Of a stretch of 19,452 nt of DNA, positions 1 to 5,675 are shown one piece after another. Numbering within the stretch: position 1 is the first letter of the stretch; each line of letters starts with the position of its first letter. The position numbers and the translations under genes are program-made. Origin of the DNA: an uncultured Clostridia bacterium (GTDB taxonomy: Bacteria > Bacillota > Clostridia > Oscillospirales > Ruminococcaceae); NCBI GenBank assembly GCA_946533615.1, contig CAMNBY010000284.1, positions 1-19,452 of the forward strand, read 5' to 3'. A model generated the notes under the pieces. That model was not told where the DNA came from. It searched no databases and worked only from the letters and a program-made list of their open reading frames with translations.

Positions 1-35
1 GGGCCGCCCCTTTGAGGGTATAGATGACCGCCCCC

Positions 36-55
36 TCAAGCCGCCTGCGGCTTGA
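36..55. repeat. Perfect 9-bp inverted repeat in the leading non-coding region
   Basis: TCAAGCCGC (36-44) and GCGGCTTGA (47-55) are perfect complements separated by two bases. No T-run follows, so it is not an obvious intrinsic terminator. It lies just upstream of repeat unit A and may belong to the same composite element. Nothing else is recognised between the window start and the repeats. Confidence 0.5.
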
Positions 56-81
56 CGGTACCCGGGCGCGGGTGCGCAGGT

Positions 82-232
82 CGCGTGAACGGCGGCAAGC
101 CGCCTCACAACAGCGAAGTGTGCCGGGGCTTCCTCGCGATACGTTTTTTTAGTCCGCGTGAGCACTCGCAAGCTCGTTTACAACAGCGAAGTGTGCTGGG
201 GCTTCCTCGCGATACGGTGGGGGTCAGAGGGA
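82..232 (+). repeat. Two tandem units of a GC-rich dispersed intergenic repeat
   Basis: Unit A (82-143) and unit B (155-231) share the layout CGCGTGA, a short hairpin, then ACAACAGCGAAGTGTG, then GGGGCTTCCTCGCGATACG. A third copy lies at 2535-2611, downstream of queT. In units A and C the hairpin is GGCGG-CAAG-CCGCC with outer GTGA/TCAC pairing. In unit B the hairpin bases differ, but GAGC/GCTC can pair. Units B and C extend to GGTGGGGTCAGAGG. Any open frame here is an artefact of the repeat's GC content. The function is unknown. Sharing is seen directly; calling it a genome-wide dispersed family is inference. Confidence 0.8.
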
Positions 233-310
233 TAGAGCAAGAGGAAATGCCCGAGCGAGGGTAGAGTAAGAGAAAACCCCCGAGCGAGGGTAGAGAAAGA
301 GGATAATGCC
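233..310. repeat. 29-bp tandem repeat, two full units and a degenerate third
   Basis: Units at 233-261 and 262-290 both begin TAGAG and end CCCGAGCGAGGG. They differ mainly in the middle (AGGAAATG against GAAAACCC). A third, decayed unit starts at 291 with TAGAGAAAGAGGATAATGCC. The tract abuts unit B of the dispersed repeat, so the two probably form one composite element. There are no unique spacers between units, so this is not CRISPR. Confidence 0.75.
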
Positions 311-384
311 TCCCCCAAGCCCTCTCCCATACATCTCGGAGCGCATCGGACGATCCCGAGGGCGCTGTATAATAAAACAACAAG

Positions 385-425
385 GCTCCGCCGAAGCGGC
401 AAAGACTGCCCGGGCGGAGCTTTTG
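385..425 (+). terminator. Rho-independent terminator, possibly bidirectional
   Basis: GCTCCGCC (385-392) pairs with GGCGGAGC (413-420) around a 20-nt loop, followed by TTTTG. The opposite strand also carries a T-rich stretch after the stem (TTGTTGTTTTATT). No gene in the window obviously needs it, so it may end transcripts entering from the left. Confidence 0.6.
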
Positions 426-490
426 TTCGCCCTGCCGGAAAACGACCCTCAGGCAGATACCCGAAGAGCAGGGTAAGCGAGCGCTAACTA

Positions 491-511
491 ATTTTAATAA
501 ATTGTTAAAAT
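491..511. promoter_or_regulatory. AT-rich inverted repeat upstream of the fba promoter
   Basis: ATTTTAA (491-497) and TTAAAAT (505-511) form a perfect 7-bp dyad with a 7-bp spacer, centred about 46 bp upstream of the -35 box. It sits in an AT-rich stretch (482-540) that could act as an UP element or regulator site. In such AT-rich DNA, chance is a real alternative. Confidence 0.3.
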
Positions 512-546
512 AAATAAGCTAATAAGTAAAAAGTGTAAATCGGCGG

Positions 547-575
547 TTGAAAAGAGAAGGCAAAAATAGTATAAT
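547..575 (+). promoter_or_regulatory. Promoter of fba
   Basis: TTGAAA (547-552), a 17-bp spacer and TATAAT (570-575) form a near-consensus vegetative promoter. Transcription would start near 582, giving a leader of about 40 nt before the aldolase ATG. Confidence 0.85.
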
Positions 576-622
576 ATTAGTGGCAATCAATACACCCAAA
601 TCTAAAATTGGAGGTCGTTAAA

Positions 623-1486
623 ATGTTAGTTTCGGCTAAGGAAATGATGCAGAAGGCCGCAGCAGGCCATTATGCAGTAGGACAGTTCAATATCAATAAC
701 CTCGAGTGGACCAAGGCTATCCTTCTTACCGCTGAGGAGTGCAAGTCTCCTGTTATCCTTGGTGTTTCCGAGGGCGCAGGAAAATATATGTGCGGCTTTG
801 AGACCGTTGCAGCTATGGTAGCTGCTATGGATAAGAGCCTCGGCATCACAGTGCCCGTTGCTCTTCACCTCGATCACGGCACCTATGAGGGCTGCTACAA
901 GTGCATCAAGGCAGGCTTCACCTCTATCATGTTCGACGGAAGCTCCCTCGAGTTCAGCGATAACCTCGCAAAGACCACAGAGCTCGTTCACGTTGCAAAT
1001 CAGCTTGGCCTTTCCCTTGAGGCTGAGGTAGGCTCTATCGGCGGCGAAGAGGACGGCGTTGTAGGTATGGGCGAGTGCGCAGACCCCAACGAGTGCAAGA
1101 CCATCGCTGACCTTGGCGTTACAATGCTGGCAGCAGGCATCGGCAATATCCACGGCGTATATCCCGAGAACTGGCCCGGCCTCTCCTTCGAGACCCTTTC
1201 TTCCATCAAGGCCGCAGTAGGCGATATGCCTCTGGTACTCCACGGCGGTACAGGCATCCCCGACGAGCAGGTAAAGAAGGCTATCGACATGGGCGTTGCC
1301 AAGGTAAATGTTAATACTGAGTGCCAGCTGGTGTTCAGAGATGCTACAAGAGCTTACGTTGAAGCAGGCAAGGATAAGGTAGGCAAGGGCTTCGACCCCA
1401 GAAAGCTGCTGGCTCCCGGCTTCGAGGCTATCAAGGTAAAGGTAAAGGAAAAGATGGAGCTCTTCGGTTCTGTCGGCAAGGCCTGA
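623..1486 (+). CDS. fba: Class II fructose-1,6-bisphosphate aldolase
   Basis: Cleaves fructose 1,6-bisphosphate to dihydroxyacetone phosphate and glyceraldehyde 3-phosphate in cytosolic glycolysis, and runs in reverse in gluconeogenesis. The 287-residue protein is a class IIB, zinc-dependent TIM barrel. Visible motifs are LHLDHG (H82 and H85, with D84 the expected catalytic acid), EAEVGSIGGEED (134-143), GNIHG (H177) and LHGGTGIP (H207, a zinc ligand in the family). The ATG at 623 is preferred over an in-frame TTG at 608, because GGAGG at 610-614 is spaced 8 nt from the ATG and would overlap the earlier start. It has a strong promoter at 547-575. No terminator separates it from the next gene, whose start follows the stop by 3 nt, so the two are probably co-transcribed. 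Length and motifs are complete. Confidence 0.97.
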   Translation: MLVSAKEMMQKAAAGHYAVGQFNINNLEWTKAILLTAEECKSPVILGVSEGAGKYMCGFETVAAMVAAMDKSLGITVPVALHLDHGTYEGCYKCIKAGFTSIMFDGSSLEFSDNLAKTTELVHVANQLGLSLEAEVGSIGGEEDGVVGMGECADPNECKTIADLGVTMLAAGIGNIHGVYPENWPGLSFETLSSIKAAVGDMPLVLHGGTGIPDEQVKKAIDMGVAKVNVNTECQLVFRDATRAYVEAGKDKVGKGFDPRKLLAPGFEAIKVKVKEKMELFGSVGKA

Positions 1487-1489
1487 TAG

Positions 1490-1861
1490 TTGGCACTTAT
1501 AAAAGACAAGTCCTACAGAATTGATCTTGCGTTCGGCTATGATGTGAACACCGTCTTCAATGCGGTGCTTCAGGGCGCCCCAACGGCGGGGTTCTCGGTG
1601 GTCAATTACGACACCGCGAACTGCATCATCAATCTTTCAAAGGGCATGAGCCTTTTTACATGGGGCGAGAGCTTAACGGTAATGATGGGCGTTATCCCTG
1701 ACGGAAGGACAGGACTGACCATTATCAGCTCGTCAAATCTCGGCACAGAGTTCGCTGCAAGAAGACAGAACCAAAAAAACGCCGAGGCGCTTGCAAATCA
1801 GCTATGCATGATGCTCCCCGGGCAGCCGCAGGTGCCGCCCGCGGGCAGCTCATACAGATAA
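1490..1861 (+). CDS. Conserved hypothetical protein, 123 aa, co-transcribed with fba
   Basis: I do not recognise the family with certainty. The protein is compact and soluble-looking. The first 100 residues read as an alternating alpha/beta fold, with a central WGES and strands such as LTVMMGVI and GLTIISSS, then a helix rich in Ala, Asn and Gln, and a Pro/Gly-rich tail (GQPQVPPAGSSYR). There is no signal peptide and no membrane segment. The start is a TTG three bases after the aldolase stop, with only a weak AAGG (1478-1481) upstream, which suggests translational coupling. No alternative start precedes Met53. The start is therefore the least certain part, but the frame is open throughout and sits tightly between two real genes. 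Confidence 0.7.
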   Translation: MALIKDKSYRIDLAFGYDVNTVFNAVLQGAPTAGFSVVNYDTANCIINLSKGMSLFTWGESLTVMMGVIPDGRTGLTIISSSNLGTEFAARRQNQKNAEALANQLCMMLPGQPQVPPAGSSYR

Positions 1862-1863
1862 AC

Positions 1864-1900
1864 AGAGTGTTCCGTATGGTCACTCTCCGAAAAACAGGAG
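1864..1900 (+). promoter_or_regulatory. preQ1-I (queuosine precursor) riboswitch controlling queT translation
   Basis: AGAGTG (1864-1869) pairs with CACTCT (1881-1886) around an 11-nt loop beginning TTCC. An A-rich tail, GAAAAACAGGAG (1889-1900), follows. This matches the small preQ1-I H-type pseudoknot: short P1 stem, roughly 11-13-nt loop with UUC, and an AAAAA tail. Loop UUCC (1870-1873) can pair with GGAG at the end of the tail, which is also the queT ribosome site 7 nt before its ATG. The C at 1881 is in the position of the specificity cytosine. Ligand binding would hide the ribosome site. It begins 3 nt after the preceding stop codon. The call rests on the match plus the downstream queT; covariance scoring was not possible. 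Confidence 0.75.
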
Positions 1901-1907
1901 CGTCCTT

Positions 1908-2402
1908 ATGGAGATGTTCAGCGCTCGCAGGATAACGAGCATCGGTGTCGTTACGGCGATCTATGTTGCTCTCACGCTGCTGTGCAGCAATTTTGCCTAC
2001 GGGCAGGTGCAGTTTCGGGTGTCCGAGATGCTCATGCTGCTCTGCTTCTACAACAAGGATCACATCATCTCGTTGACCCTTGGGTGCTTTATTGCGAATA
2101 TCCTGAGCTCGCTGGGACCCATCGACCTGCTCTTCGGCACGTCGGCGACCCTTATTGCGGTAGTGCTCATGTATCTCCTGAGAAACAGGACGAACCTGAT
2201 CGTTTCGTCATTCTTCCCCGTGATCAGCAACGCGCTGATAGTCGGGCTCGAGCTGAAGCTCGTGTTCGGCTCGCCGTTCTGGATCAACGCCGCGTATGTT
2301 GCGCTGGGCGAGCTCGTCTGCGTGACCATACTCGGGACGGCTGTCTTCAAGCTTCTTGAACGCAACAAGCAGATAATGAAGCTTATAAAGGAGCAGCACT
2401 GA
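1908..2402 (+). CDS. queT: QueT-type queuosine precursor transporter
   Basis: Predicted substrate-binding membrane (S) component of an ECF-type transporter that imports a queuosine precursor such as preQ1. It would work with a shared energizing module encoded elsewhere. The 164-residue protein has the family's typical length and is almost entirely hydrophobic, with about five membrane segments. The family hallmark YGQVQFRVSEMLMLL lies near residues 26-40, followed by the conserved LTLGCFIANI and GPIDLLFGTSATLIA stretches. The ATG at 1908 has AGGAG at 1896-1900. The upstream preQ1-I-like element supports the substrate assignment independently. A strong terminator follows at 2489-2530. Confidence 0.92.
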   Translation: MEMFSARRITSIGVVTAIYVALTLLCSNFAYGQVQFRVSEMLMLLCFYNKDHIISLTLGCFIANILSSLGPIDLLFGTSATLIAVVLMYLLRNRTNLIVSSFFPVISNALIVGLELKLVFGSPFWINAAYVALGELVCVTILGTAVFKLLERNKQIMKLIKEQH

Positions 2403-2488
2403 AACAGTCAACGGGCGCAGGCAATAGTCTGCACTTGTATATCTCGTGTTTTCTTTGAAGCATCGGTGTCTTGAAAGAAAGAACGAGC

Positions 2489-2532
2489 AAAACCCACGAG
2501 GGAATACTCTCGTGGGTTTTTGTTTTTTTTGT
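2489..2532 (+). terminator. Rho-independent terminator after queT
   Basis: AAAACCCACGAG (2489-2500) pairs perfectly with CTCGTGGGTTTT (2509-2520) around an 8-nt loop, followed by a T-run interrupted by one G. On the other strand the stem is followed by TTTTGCTCG, so it may also stop the reverse operon that ends at 2635. Confidence 0.93.
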
Positions 2533-2534
2533 GC

Positions 2535-2611
2535 CGCGTGAACGGCGGCAAGCCGCCTCACAACAGCGAAATGTGCCGGGTAGTCCTCACGATACGGTGG
2601 GGTCAGAGGGG
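2535..2611 (+). repeat. Third copy of the GC-rich dispersed repeat, just after the queT terminator
   Basis: Same layout as the units at 82-232: CGCGTGAACGGCGG, hairpin, CACAACAGCGAAATGTGCC, then TCCTCACGATACGGTGGGG. The first 36 bases are identical to unit A. It starts 3 bases after a terminator T-run, and unit B also begins 5 bases after a run of seven Ts. It fills the gap between queT and the convergent small-protein operon. Confidence 0.82.
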
Positions 2612-2634
2612 GTGGAGGAATCAGGGAGTGCTCT

Positions 2635-3015
2635 TTATTTTAGTTCTCTTGCCTTTTTGCGGTTCTCGGTGATGGTACAATTACAGTTGTGGCAGCAGGT
2701 CTCATAGGGCTTGTTCCAAGTCCCGCATGACACACAGAGCCAGTCCTTGTCGGGCTTTGGCGTATCGCGAAGAGCCTTGCCTTCTTTTTCCTTTTTGATC
2801 AAATAGATGATATCGTCCATATCGTTCTTGATCTGCTCGAGCTTGTGGGCGGCAATGGCGAGCAGGGCGATCACCAGTATACCGATAATTGCCGTGGCGA
2901 TCAGCCCGCCGCTAAACTCGTCCGACAGAGCAGGTTCTTTTTCTTCCTTTGCACATACAGTGCAGGAGTATTCCTGCTCTGTGGTTTGGATAAGGTCTTC
3001 GTAGTTGTTCATCAT
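2635..3015 (-). CDS. Small single-pass membrane protein with RanBP2-pattern zinc finger, function unknown
   Basis: 126 residues. A short N-terminal part contains one CxxC (C18, C21). One hydrophobic segment spans about residues 36-57. A charged, Lys/Glu-rich region about residues 57-90 follows. A C-terminal finger then fits W-x-C-x2-C-x3-N-x6-C-x2-C exactly (W92, C94, C97, N101, C108, C111), the RanBP2-type zinc-finger signature. In other proteins such fingers bind RNA or protein partners; no role is known here. The first of two consecutive ATGs overlaps the stop codon of the upstream gene (TAATG), so it is probably translated by coupling as the last gene of a three-gene operon. The region is more AT-rich than its neighbours, hinting at transfer. 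No named family recognised. Confidence 0.8.
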   Translation of the reverse strand: MMNNYEDLIQTTEQEYSCTVCAKEEKEPALSDEFSGGLIATAIIGILVIALLAIAAHKLEQIKNDMDDIIYLIKKEKEGKALRDTPKPDKDWLCVSCGTWNKPYETCCHNCNCTITENRKKARELK

Positions 3016-3326
3016 TAATCATACACTTCTCTTTCATCATTATCTTGGTTTTCTTCATCATACTTCTTTATGCCTTCTATCAGCTCCTTCTTAGCTTCTT
3101 CTATCTCGACTTGAGAATTGGCACTATCTCTTCTGAAAATCTTTGCTAATTTATCCTTAAATGCAAATACAGCAGCGCCTCCTATGGCAGCCACTGCTAC
3201 AAACGGAATCATTTCTTTTCTGCCTGTTGCTTTGCTGGATTTCACGATTATATCTATGTATTTTTCCGGTCCGCCCACAGCGCTTGCTGCTTTCGACAAT
3301 TCAGCGTAATTCCAAGTGTTTGCCAT
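3015..3326 (-). CDS. Small membrane protein of unknown function (operon gene 2)
   Basis: 103 residues from the preferred ATG, whose AAGGAG (3335-3340) is 8 nt upstream. An earlier ATG two codons before is too close to that site, and longer starts would overlap the upstream gene. The N-terminal 35 residues are polar and helix-prone (AELSKAASAVGG, EKYIDIIVK). One hydrophobic segment follows (about 39-57, MIPFVAVAAIGGAAVFAF), then a strongly charged tail rich in Lys, Glu and Asp. There is no signal-peptide cleavage site. The stop shares a base with the next gene's start. I recognise no family. With the third gene it makes a pair of single-pass proteins, so a membrane complex is a reasonable but untested guess. 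Confidence 0.75.
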   Translation of the reverse strand: MANTWNYAELSKAASAVGGPEKYIDIIVKSSKATGRKEMIPFVAVAAIGGAAVFAFKDKLAKIFRRDSANSQVEIEEAKKELIEGIKKYDEENQDNDEREVYD

Positions 3327-3352
3327 CTTCATCACTCCTTTTTGATAGCAGG

Positions 3353-3574
3353 TCAGTCGATGTATTGTTTGAGCCATTCGGGCATACTTGAATCATCAAC
3401 ACTCCATGACTCCACTTCGTCTTTTTCATATTCCCATGTGCTCTCGTCACCGTCAAAAACTTTGCGCCTGTGACACTTGTATTTAATCACTTCATCTCCT
3501 TCCAAATGATACTCATTCCAAAAATAGTTTTGCTTTCCGTAACCTTTCCATTCATTCGTGGTATAAATAACCAT
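3353..3574 (-). CDS. Small soluble hypothetical protein (operon gene 1)
   Basis: 73 residues, acidic, rich in Trp and Tyr (8 and 6 residues), with no membrane segment or signal peptide. The start is well supported: AAGGAGG (3584-3590) lies 9 nt before the ATG. It ends 26 bases before the next gene's start, and the three genes read in one direction from a single likely promoter at 3609-3617. The sequence (for example YTTNEWKGYGKQNYFW and WSVDDSSMPEWL) does not match a family I know. AT-richer composition suggests recent acquisition along with its neighbours. Confidence 0.72.
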   Translation of the reverse strand: MVIYTTNEWKGYGKQNYFWNEYHLEGDEVIKYKCHRRKVFDGDESTWEYEKDEVESWSVDDSSMPEWLKQYID

Positions 3575-3608
3575 ATATAATGACCTCCTTACTGTTTATT
3601 CTGATCTC

Positions 3609-3617
3609 ATGATACCA
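3609..3617 (-). promoter_or_regulatory. Extended -10 promoter of the small-protein operon
   Basis: On the reverse strand TGGTATCAT forms an extended -10 box (TGN plus TATCAT) about 19-35 nt upstream of the first gene's ribosome site and start. No good -35 box is seen. Its opposite strand lies just ahead of the truncated regulator gene. Confidence 0.45.
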
Positions 3618-3651
3618 CACGCGCAGCGCCGCTTATAAAAACCGATTCCAT

Positions 3652-3879
3652 TTGCGCGGTACGCCTTTTGTGCTGTATTCACAAATTTATTATAACATCA
3701 TCATCGACCTGGCCGCCGTGTGCAAGGTGAGCGTTGACCAGATCCTTGGCCGGGACGCTCCTGCCGAGGGGCTTTCTCCTGCCGAACAGCACCTGCTGGA
3801 GCTTTACTCCGCCCTCAACTATGATAACAAAATAAAAGCCGAGGAGCGTATGCGTGCGCTTCTCGACTCTCAAAAATAA
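3652..3879 (+). pseudogene. C-terminal remnant of an XRE-family transcriptional regulator
   Basis: The frame encodes about 60 residues resembling the end of an XRE/Cro-type helix-turn-helix domain (LAAVCKVSVDQILGRD, compared with the usual IADYFDVSVDYLLG pattern). A short C-terminal segment of the type that follows it comes next (LSPAEQHLLELYSAL ... RMRALLDSQK). The DNA-recognition helices that should precede it are missing, and no ribosome site supports the nominal TTG start. It stands divergent to the small-protein operon, a typical place for a regulator, so it may be the broken former repressor of that unit. The break point is somewhere near 3650-3690. It ends at a terminator at 3881. Confidence 0.6.
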
Positions 3880-3880
3880 A

Positions 3881-3918
3881 AGCAGAACTGTTGCTTGCGA
3901 ACAGCTCTGCTTTTTTTA
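3881..3918. terminator. Bidirectional terminator between converging genes
   Basis: AGCAGAACTGTT (3881-3892) pairs with AACAGCTCTGCT (3900-3911) with one mismatch. It is flanked by AAAATAAA on the left and a run of seven Ts on the right, so it can serve both the forward remnant and the reverse lipoprotein gene. Confidence 0.88.
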
Positions 3919-3932
3919 TTCAGATATTACGC

Positions 3933-5297
3933 TTACGAAACCAGCCATGCCAGAACTTCAAACTGCTGGCGGTCGCCGGGTTCAACTGTTACGGTGACGG
4001 TGTGCATCTTGCTCTCGTCGGAGCGGTAGACCTCAACGTTGGTGCCGTAGTTGCCCCAGCCGCCTGTGAAGTCGCCGTCTACCTCGGCAACGTCCTCGCC
4101 GTCAATGTTGACCTTTGCGATGCCTGTCTTGCCGTCTGTTGTCTTGTAGTAGCACATACCAAGGTTGCGGAATTCCATCTCGAAGGTGATCGAGCCGCCC
4201 TTGCCTGTTGACCAGCCGTTCTGGAAGTTCCAGGGCGTCGAGGTCTCTGTGAAGTCGCCGAGCGTCACCTTCAGGTCGCCTGTTGAGGAGTCGGAGACCT
4301 TTCCGTTCTTGTACAGGTCGCCTGTGAGGGATTCGGACTCGGGGTCAAACTCGGGTACGTTTGAGGTGTCGATGGAGTCCATCTTGTCCATCACGCTCTG
4401 CACGAAGTTTGTGAGGATCTGGCTTACCATCGTGTGGCCCCAGTCGTTGGGGTGCGTGCCGTCCGAGGAAATGCCGTCGGTGTCAGCGGGCTTCTTGTTC
4501 GCGGTCGTGAAAACAAAGTTGCCTGCCTGTACCTCGGGGTAGATCGCGTCGTGATAGGAGAGTACGGGAACGCCGTATTTTTCGCCCACGGGAGCGTGGG
4601 AATCCTGAGCGTTTCCGCCGCCGTCAAGAGACATCTCCAGCAGGACTACTGCGGGCTTGGTCTCGTAGGCGAGGCATTTTCTGATAAGGCTGTCCATCGT
4701 CTCCTTATAGAAGTCGGTGTTGCCCGCATCGTTGATGAACTCAACGAAGATTATGTCGGGGTTGGCGGAGAACACGTCGCGCTCGAGCCTGTGAGCGCCG
4801 TAGTAGGAATCGGTCGCGCCGATGCCTGCGTTTGTGACCTTGTAAAGAACGCTCACGTTGTCCTTCCACCAGTTCTCGAACTGCTTGACATACTGATACT
4901 TGGAGTTGGAAACAGTGCTGCCCGCGGTGATCGAGTCGCCGAGAAAAACAATGTTTGTCAGCTTCTTGCTGTCGGGATCCTTTGCCTCCTTCAGCTTGGC
5001 GGCAAGCCTTGTGGTGTCGCCCTCAAAGTGTACCGAGCGGATAAGCATATTCTCGGTGCAGCCCTGAGTTACGTCGATAGGCGCGTCGCTTACGGGAGCC
5101 TTCAGGCCGTCATCGACCTCGGGAGCAGTGCTGTCTGCGGGGGCCTCGCTGTCATCTGCGGCGGGAGTCTCGGCAGCCTTGGAGCTTGAATCAGCAGCCT
5201 TGGCGCTGCTTGTTGCGGAGGAATCCTCGCTTCCGCAGCTTGCAAGCAGGGCGGCAGTCATCACAAGCGCCAGCGCAAGTGCAAAAATCTTTTTCAT
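3933..5297 (-). CDS. SGNH/GDSL-family esterase lipoprotein
   Basis: Predicted surface lipoprotein hydrolase, probably removing ester (for example acetyl) groups from a polysaccharide; the substrate is inferred only. The 454-residue protein starts with a lipoprotein signal ending in LLASC (Cys21). A Ser/Ala/Asp-rich linker to about residue 70 follows. The SGNH hydrolase domain carries GDSI (Ser122), the NAGIG block (156-160), a block III ending in IND (N189) and DGTH (D279, H282), so all catalytic blocks are present. Residues about 330-454 form a separate beta-rich domain (starting near GDLKVTLGDF), likely a jelly-roll or carbohydrate-binding module. A ribosome site (AGGAAG) and a consensus reverse promoter at 5346-5374 precede it. 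Monocistronic, divergent from the radical SAM operon. Confidence 0.9.
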   Translation of the reverse strand: MKKIFALALALVMTAALLASCGSEDSSATSSAKAADSSSKAAETPAADDSEAPADSTAPEVDDGLKAPVSDAPIDVTQGCTENMLIRSVHFEGDTTRLAAKLKEAKDPDSKKLTNIVFLGDSITAGSTVSNSKYQYVKQFENWWKDNVSVLYKVTNAGIGATDSYYGAHRLERDVFSANPDIIFVEFINDAGNTDFYKETMDSLIRKCLAYETKPAVVLLEMSLDGGGNAQDSHAPVGEKYGVPVLSYHDAIYPEVQAGNFVFTTANKKPADTDGISSDGTHPNDWGHTMVSQILTNFVQSVMDKMDSIDTSNVPEFDPESESLTGDLYKNGKVSDSSTGDLKVTLGDFTETSTPWNFQNGWSTGKGGSITFEMEFRNLGMCYYKTTDGKTGIAKVNIDGEDVAEVDGDFTGGWGNYGTNVEVYRSDESKMHTVTVTVEPGDRQQFEVLAWLVS

Positions 5298-5345
5298 TAA
5301 CTGATCTTCCTTTCTTACAGATGTTTCTGTTATAATTGCAAAAAT

Positions 5346-5374
5346 ATTATACTACATCCAAGCGCGGTTTTCAA
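5346..5374 (-). promoter_or_regulatory. Promoter of the SGNH lipoprotein gene
   Basis: On the reverse strand TTGAAA (5374-5369), 17 bp, TATAAT (5351-5346). It is divergent from the promoter at 5435-5463, with about 60 bp between the -35 boxes. Confidence 0.85.
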
Positions 5375-5434
5375 GCGTTTTTTATAAATTCTTGCCTCAA
5401 AATGCAATTATTTTCCGCGAAAACGATTACGCTC

Positions 5435-5463
5435 TTGAAAATGGCCGGGCGGTGTGGTATAAT
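5435..5463 (+). promoter_or_regulatory. Promoter of the radical SAM-hisC-yfhO unit
   Basis: TTGAAA (5435-5440), a 17-bp spacer and TATAAT (5458-5463). The start site would be near 5470, about 205 nt ahead of the first start codon. Confidence 0.85.
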
Positions 5464-5469
5464 AAGAGT

Positions 5470-5660
5470 TAGTGCAAAGTCGGGTGAATCGCGTTCGTCA
5501 GCAGACCTGTCACCGCGCTCTCCCGAACAGCCCCGCCCGGAACAAGGTACCCCAACGGCAAGGACGCCTCCTCATTCGCAAAGGTACCTGCCTCCCCTCC
5601 GGGGAGGCCTCGCAAAGCTTTGCCAAGCGCTCGGTTGAAAAATGGTGGGGGAATTAAAAA
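5470..5660 (+). other. Long GC-rich leader or intergenic repeat ahead of the radical SAM gene
   Basis: About 190 nt of transcribed, non-coding DNA. It contains a perfect 8-bp hairpin with 3-nt loop (GCCTCCCC 5589-5596 with GGGGAGGC 5600-5607) and two GGTACC palindromes. The last 30 bases are purine-rich and run into the ribosome site. I match it to no riboswitch class. Its composition resembles GC-rich intergenic repeats of this group, so it may be an inserted repeat rather than a regulator. Open frames across it on either strand lack start signals. Confidence 0.4.
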
Positions 5661-5675
5661 AAAGGAATGATGAGT

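Noticed and set aside
233..310. Possible CRISPR array from the 29-bp units
   Set aside because: Units are directly adjacent with no spacers, number fewer than three full copies, and no cas gene is near.
368..373. TATAAT just before the hairpin at 385
   Set aside because: No -35 box or extended -10 is at a suitable distance, and transcription would hit the terminator at once.
105..402. Overlapping reverse frames of 74 and 92 codons in the leading region
   Set aside because: They run through the repeats, have no ribosome site, and their text repeats with the DNA repeat; they are artefacts of GC-rich repeat DNA.
4434..5189. Forward frame of 251 codons opposite the SGNH lipoprotein gene
   Set aside because: The reverse frame has a lipobox and all SGNH catalytic blocks; the forward frame has no start signal or family match.
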